Both the position numbers and the translations under genes were made by a program. From JBEKZQ01 sp049509675 (GTDB lineage Bacteria > Planctomycetota > Planctomycetia > Pirellulales > Thermoguttaceae), in contig JBEKZQ010000027.1 of assembly GCA_049509675.1 (NCBI GenBank), positions 1 to 22,403 of the forward strand: 22,403 nt of DNA, written 5' to 3'. The notes under the pieces were generated by a model. It worked only from the letters and a program-made list of their open reading frames with translations. It did no database searches and had not been told where the DNA came from. Below, in pieces: positions 16,601-22,403 of this stretch. Positions within the stretch are counted from its first letter, which is position 1. The number at the start of each line of letters is the position of its first letter.

Positions 16601-19600
16601 CCGGCAACTTCACGGTTACGGCCGACGTTAATTTCAACCAAACGGGCACTAACGAGTGGTCCAAGGCCGGCATCACGGTGCGGCCGACAAACCTTAACGA
16701 CAGCGGCAACAGTTGGGTCCTCATGGCGCTGAGCAACCAGCACGGCCCCCAGGCCCAATGGAACAACGGCGGCGGCCTCGGCAACAACCAGGACAATTCG
16801 GTGAGCAACACCATCCGCACGGCGGAGCTTGAAATCCAGCGCGCCGGCGACACGTATACGATGTCGGACGCGCCCATCGTCAATGGCGTCGTTGGCAGCT
16901 GGGCTCAGGTTGGGCAACAGACAATGAGCTTGGGCGCGTCGGTGTACGTCGGCCTGGCAGTCACGGCGCATGACAGCGGCCAGCTTGCCACGGCCCAGTT
17001 CAGCAACATCCAGGGCATTACCCCCGCGCTTGGCTTCGCAAATAACGTGACCGTCACGGCCGATTCGGCCATCGAAGTTGGCGACAAGGGTGGCCCGAGC
17101 AGCTTCCCGTCCTTGATGATCGGCGACAACACGCTGCAAGTCGTGGGCGGCGCGACAGCGCCCGGCACGATCACGGTGAATAATGCGACCACTCTCACCG
17201 GCGTTGCGGCCGCCACCTTCGACCTGCAGAACGGCAATGCACTTACGCTGGCCGGCGCCGTTGGCCCCCTTACCACCAACGCGGCGGGAATAACCCAGAC
17301 CGGCGCCGGCACGCTGACGCTCGCCGCCGCGAACACCTACACCGGCCCCACCACGCTCAGCGGCGGCACGCTCAATCTGTCCCACCAGTATGCGGCCCAG
17401 TACAGCACGCTGACCATGAACGGCGGCAGCCTGGTGTTCGGCTCGGCGAGCGGCACCGCCTTCACCCTGGGCGGCCTGGCCGCCGCCTCCGCGGGCCCGG
17501 GCTACGATATCGCCCTGGTGAACAACGCCACTACGCCCGCCGCCGTCGCCTTGACGGTGGGCGGAAACGGCGCCTCGACCGTCTACGCCGGGGTCCTTAG
17601 CGACACGCCCGCCGGCGGCAGCTCGCTCGGCGGTTCGCTCACCAAGGTTGGCAACGGCGCCCTGGTCCTGACCGCCAACAACAGCTACTCCGGCGCCACG
17701 AACATCAGCGGCGGCACGCTGCAGGTCGGCGCCGGCAGCAACAGCGGCACAGTCGGGACCGGCCCGATCGCCAACAACGCCACGCTGGTCTACAACCGCT
17801 CCGACGTCTACCCCATCACCAATGCCGTCAGCGGCAGCGGCGCCACGGTGATCCAAAGCGGCACCGTGACCGGGAACAGCGTCACCTTCGCCTCCGGCCC
17901 GATCACCCTGGCGGGCGGGCGACTGCAACTGACGCCCGCGACTCCCAGCAACGTGGGCATCAAGTTCGCCACCGGTCAAAACAACGCCACCAATTCCGTC
18001 ACCGGCACGGCGGGCGTCGTGCCCATGGCCAACTGGAACAATCTCACCGGCTACAATGGAAGCGCCCCTCCCCCCACCCTCGTCAACAGTCTGGGCAACC
18101 CCACCGGCATGTCGATCACCTATTCGGGGTTTGGCGACAACTGGTCGGTCTTCGGCGGCGACCAGGCCGACCAGGACATGCAGTTGATGAACGCCTACCT
18201 CGACATCTCGAACGGGGCAAGGACGGGCGTGATCAGCCTCAGCGGCATCCCCTACGCCAGCTATAGCGTTTACGCCTATTTCGGCTCCGACGGCAACAAC
18301 CGCAACGCCAGCGCGACGGTCAACGGAACCGGAACCACCTATTACTACAGCACCTATGTCAATAACGGCGGCTTCGTCGGCTATGTGCCGATCACCAACA
18401 CCGATTCGGGCAGCAATCCCAACGGCAACTACGCGCTGTTCAGCAACTTGAGCGGCGCCAGCCAGACCTTGACGGTCGTCGACGGCGGCAACAACAGCGG
18501 CATCATGGGCGTCGAAGTCGTAGCAAACGCGGCCCAGGCGAACCTGGCCAACAACGTGGTGGTTACGGCCGATTCGGGCATCGACGTCACCGGCGCGACC
18601 TCCGCCGCCATCGGCCCGCTATCGATCGGCGGCAATAAGCTTTCCGTCACCGGCGGCGCCACCGGCGCCGACACCGCCTACACCCTGACGGCCGGGTCCG
18701 TGGCGATCTCGGGCAACGCCACCTTCGACGTGGCCAATAACGGCGCCGGGGTGGGCACGCTCGCCCTGGGCGCGCTGAGCGACGGCGGCACGGCCCGCAC
18801 CATCACCAAGAGCAACAGCGGCATGCTGGTGCTTGGCGCGGACGCGGAGAGCCTGGTCGACGGGACGCAGGTCAACGTCACCGGCGGCACGCTCGCCGCC
18901 AATAGCCCCGCCGCCCTGGGCAGCCTGGCCGCGGTCAGCGTGGCCGCCCCGGCGACCCTCAGTTTCGGCGCCAATCACACGCTGGGCGCACTGAGCGGCG
19001 CCGGCAGCGTCCTGCTCGGCGGCAATACGCTGACCGTCGGCAATCCAACCAACAACCTCTCCTCGACCTTCTCCGGAGTGATCGCCGACGGCGCGACAGC
19101 GGGAGGAAGCCTGGTCAAGGACGGCGCCGGCACCCTCCGGCTTACCGGCATCCACACCTACACCGGCCCCACGAGCATCGTCGCCGGCAGGTTGGAACTC
19201 GGCCCGACGGCCGGCCTGGGTGATACGGCGATCAGCATCGGCGCCGGCGCGACCTTCGCTCCGCAGCCGGCCAACGGCGCCACGATCACCGCCGGCGCCG
19301 GCGCCAGCAATGCCACGTTGTCCCTTAACGACGGGGGCGTCTTCGACATGTCCGGCGACAACGCCGCCGGCACTTTCCAGGTCAACGGCCCCTCCGGCAA
19401 CGTCGCTTTGCTCCTCGCCGGCGGCACCCTGGCCTTCGACGTCGGTGCTACTGCCGACCAGTTGCTCGTCAACAGCGGCGCGGCCGTCGCGTCCGGCGCG
19501 ATGACCATCAGCATCACCGGCTTGAACGGGATCAAGGCGGGGACCTACCCGCTGATCGTCGACGCCGCCGGCGGACTGTCCCAATACGGCGGCACCTACA

Positions 19601-20790
19601 GCCTGCTAAGCCCCACAGTCACGGTCGGCGGCAAGCCCTACGGCCTGACGCTGAGCGGCAACGACACCGAGGAAGACGTTACGGTTGCTGCCGCCAACAA
19701 TTCCTTGCTGACCCTGTCCACCGCGGCCCTGACCCTGAATAAGCACAAGGGCGATACTTCGACCGCTAACGTTTCGGTGAGCAACACCGGCACGGACGAC
19801 GGCCACTTCACGGCCACTGCCACGGGGAGCACCCTGAACTTCAGTCCTACGGTCAGCACCCTGGTGGCGGCCAACAACGGCAGCCAGCAAGTGAGCCTCG
19901 CTTGGGACACTTCGACTGCCGGCGCCCGCAGCGCCACGCTCAGCATCAATAACGACGACGGCGGGAGTTTGGGCGTGAGCAGCCTGGCGCTGACAGGCTA
20001 TGTCTACAGCGGCCTGGCCACGTGGGGAGGCGGCAGCGGCGCGTGGAGCCCGATTGCCAATTGGTCCGAGGCGAGCTATGGCGGAGTGCCTGGCGTGGAC
20101 GGCCCGACCCTCAGCGCCACCGACACGGCGACCTTCAATACCGCGGGCGCCCAGACCGTCAGCTTGGACATCAGCCCGCAAGTCAGCGCCCTGAGCTTGA
20201 GCAATGGCCCCTACACGTTGAACACGACCGGCGCCTACACGCTGCACCTCAGCAACACGGCCACCGGTCGTGCCTCGATCACCAGCAGCGGCACGCAGAC
20301 CATCTCGGCGCCCGTGTCTTTGGACAGCCCGACGACGGTGACCACCCCCACCCGCAACAGCGACATTCTGACGTTGGCCGGCCTGGTCGGCGGCAACAGC
20401 GGGCTGACGAAGAACGGCAACGGGATGTTGGTGCTGAGCAGCACGAACAACCATGCCAGCGGCTTTACGGGCGGGACGACGCTAAGCGGCGGCACGCTCG
20501 AGTACACCAGTTCGGCGGCAGTGGACAAGGGCAACGTCGAGTTTGCCGGCGGCAACCTGGTGTTGAGCTTCGGGGCGGGCGGCGGCAGCGTCGTGACCGG
20601 TGCCGACAGCGGCTCGGGGCTTTCCGCTTCGTCGCCGTCGGCCGGGGTCGACTCGGCGGCGGTTGCGTCGCCGTCCGGGGCGGGTGCGGCCCTGACGGTG
20701 GCCGGCGTGCCGGAACCGGGCACGTTGGGCCTGCTGGCCGCCGGTCTGCTGGCCGGCCTGATCGCCTGGCTGCGACGGCGGCGGGCGTGA
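10693..20790 (+). CDS. Giant PEP-CTERM protein with autotransporter-associated beta-strand repeats and PA14 domains
   Basis: This encodes a 3365-residue secreted protein, probably a surface or matrix adhesin. A signal peptide ends AWA|Q (residue 26). About 17 autotransporter-associated beta-strand repeats follow (pattern LTKxGxGTLTLxGxNxYxGxTxVxGGTLxVG). Inserted among them are a PA14 domain (about 220-395), a second PA14 (about 941-1108), a third PA14-like domain (about 1512-1701), a concanavalin-like domain resembling DUF1349 (about 1924-2106) and an NPCBM-like domain (about 2420-2611). An immunoglobulin-like segment (about 3003-3106) precedes a last repeat. The tail VPEPGTLGLL, a hydrophobic helix and RRRRA form a PEP-CTERM signal, handled by exosortase in known systems. 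There is no autotransporter barrel. GGAGAGG (10677-10683) supports the ATG. The binding target is unknown. Confidence 0.9.
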   Translation: MKISRILSVVACVLTFILAGGAPAWAQTNWQGPDGTNINWSDPLNWDSTLSDGSDLTFGMFPAANTNSTNDAASGMNSVGSVQFLSTGYTVSGAALNLVGDSGVGIAVNPGCMANWNINTTLNPGVLNFNAATGSTLNVGGTVALGGAYLYLNGPGNINLTNAVSGAGALYVSGGATATLSASNNSYTGLTSVTTGGTLNAISLGTGKLSVSNGSVLNLTGVSGLLGTYYDVTPLTTSFNTLQALAVHLSTQTSTLTANTTLPNTGNSNGQYFDFSEDGNGHGYFPGKYNPSYPNYSGNNFEAVYTGNIKITAGGSYSFGLNSDDGSMIWIDGQTVVTDNYWQGMDGSQPATQQTGSINLGPGLHKIVVGYFEGGGGYGLRVSYSGPDTSGTRVIMPNNVLSADTAVTSLTGGGTVNLNGTGLIVGGDGTKTTFSGLLAGAGGLTVVGPGGLTLSGANNTYALGTILVGGTLSVAAIDDGGASPLGPGSVYLNGGTFNFTGGNESTARFVPLVGGTIRVNNPATNLTLTNGLAGAVAFTVNKDGPGTLTLGGGDDNSFLQLNVLAGTAVLAKTTNTNHAVMNVAGVSNGATLRLSPVGGDQIFDQDVGVQNMNGTFDLNGASEGIPALTGTGNVTNTAASSTSTLTIGTANGGTFGSSAFGGNLANGAGGGVLALLKTGNATFTLSGSNTYSGGTTVGSGTLIATNTAALSNWATAGKVVVNAGSTLAVNGGGNGEWLSTNIDTLLTTVSFPTLSNFGIQVTNGNTFTYATPITGPQGFIKLGGGLLTFGGPNNVNSYQGDTTVSAGTLALGASAALPTTGNVNVNAGAVLDLAGFSPSVAGLGAPAGVITNSQAAPALPSILTVGANNANSTTGAVLAGNLALVKAGNGTLTLNAISTYSGGTTINSGGVLVAGTTLSLGNLGSGPLTLAGGTLRVNQATIGLLAQIYTPDTNVNNKDPYFVDLPTLTSHLAGKTPTVSAQTTANGAGLDFSNNGYGNNTAFTSLGNTTQADYEVRMSGVINLPTAGAWQFRTTSDDGSMLWVDGTEMVNNNYYQGANTRSDGTFQLSAGPHAITVGFYQGTGGAGLLVEYEAPGGSWTTIPNSVLGDGMLNNAMTLTADSTIDVTPAASGSITGPLYLSSLSIGDNTLHVTTGTNAILAFGGSTSLTGNVAAVFDVQNANLVTLAGPISATSTAGILKTNSGLLALTNTANAYVGGTTVGGGTLIASNPGALPSWATPGQVIVNPTGTLAVNGGGSGEWLSTNIDTLLTTVTFPSGSNFGIQVTTGNTFNYAGPTGSITGPQGFTKLGGGALTLTGANNAYLGATNVAGGTLALGTAGALPAASNVIVGPGGALDLMGNSPTVSGLNSAAGDSTAIVENNSASNTSTLTIANAGPSTFGGTIRNGGAASLGLTIAGPGMQTLTGVNTFSGPTAVSGGTLQAAVSALPTAVTLSNNSSLIVNQVSTGTLGVGVSGNGSFTKSGSGVLTLTAANSYSGPTYLTNGTLRVSTLIAGLNQAFYAYNNYDQTTGWNLKGVTLAPYAGEYSRSNNTGAATVWDPGTPNAGSWDRNLLNNTDATWTYTGSMYIASTSVSFEGVCDDNLRVKLDGAWLNNGNWNFSSGIVPVTPGWHTVQLSFFSTNGGGAGGYTNGNGFIGQNPDQAPYTMGNNFVVNEPGINGQYPNANSFVPIDPGDGSLFVAGYAGAGDASGIPTNSPLVMSSNTTFDMANTPVSLGSLADAAGGASGHSISLGSSGALTIGNDGTSTAFSGAINGGGTLIKVGAGMQTLTGSNNYSGGSTLAGGGFVVGGASALGTGPLNITAPIGTIQAAAGGASLSNAINIGTLLAVPGANNLTLSNTISGPSGALLKSGAGILTLGGNNSYGGGTSIQGGKIAVAFGTSLGGGGLTLSGGTLTLPSTSPLKNQDIGAVGGSGPGSTVQGPPGTYTVTGGGNDIWGDPTQFQFAYATLTGNFTVTADVNFNQTGTNEWSKAGITVRPTNLNDSGNSWVLMALSNQHGPQAQWNNGGGLGNNQDNSVSNTIRTAELEIQRAGDTYTMSDAPIVNGVVGSWAQVGQQTMSLGASVYVGLAVTAHDSGQLATAQFSNIQGITPALGFANNVTVTADSAIEVGDKGGPSSFPSLMIGDNTLQVVGGATAPGTITVNNATTLTGVAAATFDLQNGNALTLAGAVGPLTTNAAGITQTGAGTLTLAAANTYTGPTTLSGGTLNLSHQYAAQYSTLTMNGGSLVFGSASGTAFTLGGLAAASAGPGYDIALVNNATTPAAVALTVGGNGASTVYAGVLSDTPAGGSSLGGSLTKVGNGALVLTANNSYSGATNISGGTLQVGAGSNSGTVGTGPIANNATLVYNRSDVYPITNAVSGSGATVIQSGTVTGNSVTFASGPITLAGGRLQLTPATPSNVGIKFATGQNNATNSVTGTAGVVPMANWNNLTGYNGSAPPPTLVNSLGNPTGMSITYSGFGDNWSVFGGDQADQDMQLMNAYLDISNGARTGVISLSGIPYASYSVYAYFGSDGNNRNASATVNGTGTTYYYSTYVNNGGFVGYVPITNTDSGSNPNGNYALFSNLSGASQTLTVVDGGNNSGIMGVEVVANAAQANLANNVVVTADSGIDVTGATSAAIGPLSIGGNKLSVTGGATGADTAYTLTAGSVAISGNATFDVANNGAGVGTLALGALSDGGTARTITKSNSGMLVLGADAESLVDGTQVNVTGGTLAANSPAALGSLAAVSVAAPATLSFGANHTLGALSGAGSVLLGGNTLTVGNPTNNLSSTFSGVIADGATAGGSLVKDGAGTLRLTGIHTYTGPTSIVAGRLELGPTAGLGDTAISIGAGATFAPQPANGATITAGAGASNATLSLNDGGVFDMSGDNAAGTFQVNGPSGNVALLLAGGTLAFDVGATADQLLVNSGAAVASGAMTISITGLNGIKAGTYPLIVDAAGGLSQYGGTYSLLSPTVTVGGKPYGLTLSGNDTEEDVTVAAANNSLLTLSTAALTLNKHKGDTSTANVSVSNTGTDDGHFTATATGSTLNFSPTVSTLVAANNGSQQVSLAWDTSTAGARSATLSINNDDGGSLGVSSLALTGYVYSGLATWGGGSGAWSPIANWSEASYGGVPGVDGPTLSATDTATFNTAGAQTVSLDISPQVSALSLSNGPYTLNTTGAYTLHLSNTATGRASITSSGTQTISAPVSLDSPTTVTTPTRNSDILTLAGLVGGNSGLTKNGNGMLVLSSTNNHASGFTGGTTLSGGTLEYTSSAAVDKGNVEFAGGNLVLSFGAGGGSVVTGADSGSGLSASSPSAGVDSAAVASPSGAGAALTVAGVPEPGTLGLLAAGLLAGLIAWLRRRRA
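12769..12948 (+). repeat. Internal duplication, copy 1
   Basis: This stretch is closely similar to 14341-14520, at a constant offset of 1572 bp (524 codons). The most conserved part, around 12873-12948, encodes VNGGG-x-GEWLSTNIDTLL and shows about two differences in 70 bp, including synonymous positions. Confidence 0.8.
14341..14520 (+). repeat. Internal duplication, copy 2
   Basis: This is the second copy of the segment at 12769-12948 within the giant gene, in frame. Similarity continues more weakly downstream (ITGPQGF-x-KLGGG and GTLALG-type strands). Confidence 0.8.
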
Positions 20791-20829
20791 TGTGGCCGAT
20801 TCGTGCGGTAGTACGACGTGCGGCGTAGG

Positions 20830-20850
20830 GTGCCACTGGCTTGCCAGTGC
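20830..20850. repeat. CACTGGC-TT-GCCAGTG palindrome after the giant gene
   Basis: This is a single copy of the palindrome that is tandem at 6119-6174, here with a shorter loop, 40 bp after the stop codon of the giant gene. It may act as a 3'-end structure. The region 20851-21327 holds no gene that I can support. Confidence 0.65.
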
Positions 20851-21015
20851 TGTTCTATGTCGGTTCTTGCCGCATTGAATCGCCGGAGACCTCTCCGCGT
20901 GGTTCGTCGGCGAGCATGGAACGTATCCGCACCCACGCGGAACAGCCGCGGGTTCTTGACTCTTCGCGGCCGCCACGCCTTGGCAACCTCAAGCCGCGAG
21001 AGCCCTCCGAAGGAG

Positions 21016-21031
21016 CACGGGCAGGCCCGTG
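21016..21031. repeat. CACGGGC-AG-GCCCGTG palindrome
   Basis: This is a perfect 7-bp inverted repeat with a 2-nt loop, followed by GCACCC. It is a short REP-like element in the gap between the giant gene and mraZ. Confidence 0.5.
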
Positions 21032-21178
21032 GCACCCAGCGCCGCACGTCTCGTTCCGGCCTGTAGCCCGGATTATTCCTGTCCACCCATATTCTTGTCG
21101 CCCCGCCTCGCAATCGCCTGATCTGCTTGTTCTTGTCTGCTCAGGATTTGGCGAAGAACAGCCTGGCGGAATCCCGTA

Positions 21179-21228
21179 GGACGGATTGTCAATCCGTCCA
21201 CGGTTCAGCGACGGATTAGCAATCCGTC
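21179..21228. repeat. Paired GACGGATT palindromes
   Basis: GGACGGATTG-T-CAATCCGTCC (10-bp arms, 21179-21199) is followed after 10 bp by GACGGATT-AGC-AATCCGTC (8-bp arms, 21210-21228). The two share the arm sequence but differ in the loop. They are REP-like elements upstream of mraZ. Confidence 0.75.
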
Positions 21229-21327
21229 TTACGGCCAAATGCGGAGGTTATTCTTCGCCGGATTCTCACCCGTCGCCGGATCCTCTTCCTTTCCGTGTGC
21301 CGGGGAAAAAATTCCGCGGCGGGGCAC

Positions 21328-21355
21328 TTGCAAAATCGGGGCGAATCGTTAGACT
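21328..21355 (+). promoter_or_regulatory. Putative mraZ promoter
   Basis: TTGCAA (21328-21333), a 16-bp spacer and TAGACT (21350-21355). Transcription would start near 21362, about 100 bases before the chosen mraZ start. The spacer end GCGAATCGT resembles GGAATCCGT at the same place in the giant-gene promoter. Confidence 0.55.
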
Positions 21356-21372
21356 CATATACGTGGGTGAAT

Positions 21373-21429
21373 GGCCCATATTTATGCAGAAATATGAGCC
21401 AGCGGTGGGAAAGAGGCCCAAGTAGGGCC
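21373..21429 (+). promoter_or_regulatory. Two hairpins in the mraZ leader
   Basis: CATATTT-ATGCAG-AAATATG (21377-21396) is a perfect 7-bp inverted repeat, extended by GGC and GCC across one C-A mismatch. It starts about 11 bases after the predicted transcription start. GGCCC-AAGTA-GGGCC (21415-21429) follows. They could be an operator or leader structures that influence mraZ expression. Confidence 0.4.
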
Positions 21430-21462
21430 AGAGAAGGATGCGGATGCCGGATCGAGCCCCGA

Positions 21463-21960
21463 ATGTCCAGCCTTTCCTCGATAATCCTCGGCGAATTCCC
21501 CTGCTCGCTGGACGAGCGCTATCGGCTTTCCATCCCGCACGAGTTGGCAGACCGCCTGGTGGGCGATTCGCCCCAGTGCATTTTGGCCAAGGAGCGGGCC
21601 GGCTGTCTGAGCCTGTGGAATGCGGCAGCCTGGCAGGCCAAGATGGACCTGCGCGTGAAGCTGCTGGAACAGAAGATCCAGGCCGATGCCTTCGGCGACG
21701 ACCGGATCGGCCGGGTGCAACTGCTGGGCCGGTTGCTTTCGACCCGGCACAAGGCGGTGGAATTGAAGAACCGCGGCCGGCTGCTGTTGCCGGAGAGCTT
21801 CCGCAGGTTCCTGGGCGTGGACCGCGATCCGCCCGCCAACGAGTTGCTGGTGGTGGGGGCGGCGGTCTGCGTCGAGATCTGGAATCCGGCCGCGTGGCTG
21901 GCCTACCTGGAAAAACGCATGCCCCGCTTTCGCCGCCTGTTCCACGAACTATCGCAGTAA
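21463..21960 (+). CDS. mraZ: Transcriptional regulator MraZ
   Basis: MraZ is a DNA-binding protein with two SpoVT/AbrB-like folds that in other bacteria represses the division and cell-wall (dcw) cluster, including its own gene. The 165 residues show the first fold from ILGEFPCSLDERYRLSIPHEL (about 8-55, ending LSLWNAAAW) and the second from VELKNRGRLLLPESFRRFLG (about 99-145, ending VEIWNPAAW). The first keeps the D-x-x-x-R-x-x-I-P pattern; the second has N-R-G-R in its place. Length is close to the family's usual 140-155 residues. I chose the ATG at 21463 because the conserved GEF segment then starts at residue 10. No good Shine-Dalgarno site is adjacent; an in-frame ATG at 21394 lies in a hairpin. 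The next gene is fmt, facing it, so the dcw genes are not downstream here. Confidence 0.85.
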   Translation: MSSLSSIILGEFPCSLDERYRLSIPHELADRLVGDSPQCILAKERAGCLSLWNAAAWQAKMDLRVKLLEQKIQADAFGDDRIGRVQLLGRLLSTRHKAVELKNRGRLLLPESFRRFLGVDRDPPANELLVVGAAVCVEIWNPAAWLAYLEKRMPRFRRLFHELSQ

Positions 21961-21983
21961 GAGCCAAGACAGACAAATCGGGG

Positions 21984-22054
21984 AAAAGGGGACAGGCACC
22001 TTTTGTGCGAAGCACCCAAAGGGCCGTTCCGGCAAAAGGTGCCTGTCCCCTTTT
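21984..22054. terminator. Bidirectional terminator between mraZ and fmt
   Basis: Two 22-bp arms (21984-22005 and 22033-22054) are perfect inverted repeats with core GGGGACAGGCACC and a 27-nt loop that itself holds GTGC-GAA-GCAC. On each strand the stem ends in TTTT. It sits exactly between two convergent genes, 23 bp after the mraZ stop and 10 bp after the fmt stop. It belongs to the GGGGACAG repeat family seen at 8660-8706. Confidence 0.75.
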
Positions 22055-22064
22055 ACGCCACCCC

Positions 22065-22403
22065 CTATTTTAACTCGCCGCGACCTGTTTCCGCGAGACC
22101 AGATTCCTCCTCTCCCCCCATCCGGTCCCCGGCGGCAATATGGTGACCGCAAAGGAATTCCTGGACGGAAAGAAGACGCTTTCCCGCAGGTTGGACGTTG
22201 CGGATCAGCACGCATCCCTGCCCGGCCGCAACGACAAGCCGATTCTTCGCCGCTTCCAACACGGTTCCGGGCGGAACCAGGGCAGCCGTGTCCTCTTCCG
22301 CATCGAGCGGCCCGATCAGGAGTCGCAGGGACGGCTTGCCCGGTCGTATCCAGTAGGTGTACGTCTTGGGCCAGGGCTCCATGGCCCGGTATTGGTTCTT
22401 GAT
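22065..22403 (-). CDS. fmt: Methionyl-tRNA formyltransferase, C-terminal part (cut by window end)
   Basis: This enzyme adds a formyl group from 10-formyltetrahydrofolate to initiator Met-tRNA. Only the last 112 residues are in the window, so the catalytic N-terminal domain lies outside. The visible part is the C-terminal OB-fold domain that binds tRNA. YRAMEPWPKTYTYW corresponds to the family's RA-x-x-PWPGA motif, and VVAAGQGCVLIRNVQPAGKR plus VQEFLCGHHIAAGDRM match its typical ending. The frame continues open to the window edge, and the ATG at 22382 inside it is not the start. The last dozen or so residues (EEESGLAETGRGELK) are not conserved. It is convergent with mraZ. Confidence 0.85.
   Translation of the reverse strand: MKNQYRAMEPWPKTYTYWIRPGKPSLRLLIGPLDAEEDTAALVPPGTVLEAAKNRLVVAAGQGCVLIRNVQPAGKRLLSVQEFLCGHHIAAGDRMGGEEESGLAETGRGELK

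Noticed and set aside
20841..21179. A 112-codon frame between the giant gene and mraZ
   Set aside because: It has no ribosome binding site, no recognisable domain, and competing frames on both strands in a region of repeats.
21295..21462. An N-terminal extension of MraZ by 56 residues
   Set aside because: It would start upstream of the predicted promoter and adds sequence not seen in the MraZ family, whose conserved part begins about ten residues after the ATG at 21463.

Overview
The window is a GC-rich segment (clearly above 60 % GC by eye) that most likely comes from a planctomycete, possibly order Pirellulales. This taxonomic reading is inference. It rests on Flp pilins carrying an EDGPTAVEY processing site, a very large autotransporter-repeat protein with a PEP-CTERM tail, several genes without a clear Shine-Dalgarno site, and intergenic DNA full of short GC-rich palindromes of kinds common in planctomycete genomes.

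Layout. Positions 1-439 are a non-coding leader with a plausible sigma-70-type promoter (88-115) and a structured element at 159-251 that resembles a GEMM-I cyclic-dinucleotide riboswitch. Positions 440-9692 hold a Tad/Flp pilus cluster, all on the + strand: two 57-residue Flp pilins separated by a strong intrinsic terminator, a possible 35-residue membrane microprotein, then prepilin peptidase (TadV/CpaA), CpaB/RcpC, secretin CpaC/RcpA, CpaE/TadZ, ATPase CpaF/TadA, TadB and TadC. TadD and the minor pilin-like TadE/F/G are not in the window. Palindromic repeats interrupt the cluster at 961-994, 6119-6174, 6244-6266 and 8660-8706.

Positions 9693-10692 contain no convincing gene. They hold a dense, roughly mirror-symmetric nest of palindromes followed by a promoter (10596-10624) for one huge gene. 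That gene (10693-20790, 3365 residues) encodes a secreted protein with a signal peptide, about 17 autotransporter-associated beta-strand repeats, three PA14 or PA14-like domains, two other lectin-like insertions, an immunoglobulin-like segment near the C-terminus and a PEP-CTERM sorting tail. Each inserted domain sits between a GGTL-type strand and a recurring connector of the form NNVxxTADSxIDV, so the protein looks like a modular scaffold with exchangeable domains.

Positions 20791-21462 are again non-coding, with palindromes, a promoter similar to that of the giant gene, and two small hairpins in the mraZ leader. mraZ (21463-21960) is not followed by other division and cell-wall genes. It faces the 3' end of fmt (methionyl-tRNA formyltransferase, minus strand, cut by the window edge), and the two are separated by a 22-bp perfect inverted repeat that looks like a bidirectional terminator.

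How the parts may work together: the Tad genes encode a nearly complete pilus machine for surface attachment, and the giant PEP-CTERM protein is probably a cell-surface or matrix adhesin. The candidate cyclic-dinucleotide riboswitch in front of the major pilin would fit control of a sessile lifestyle. That link is inference and has not been computed.
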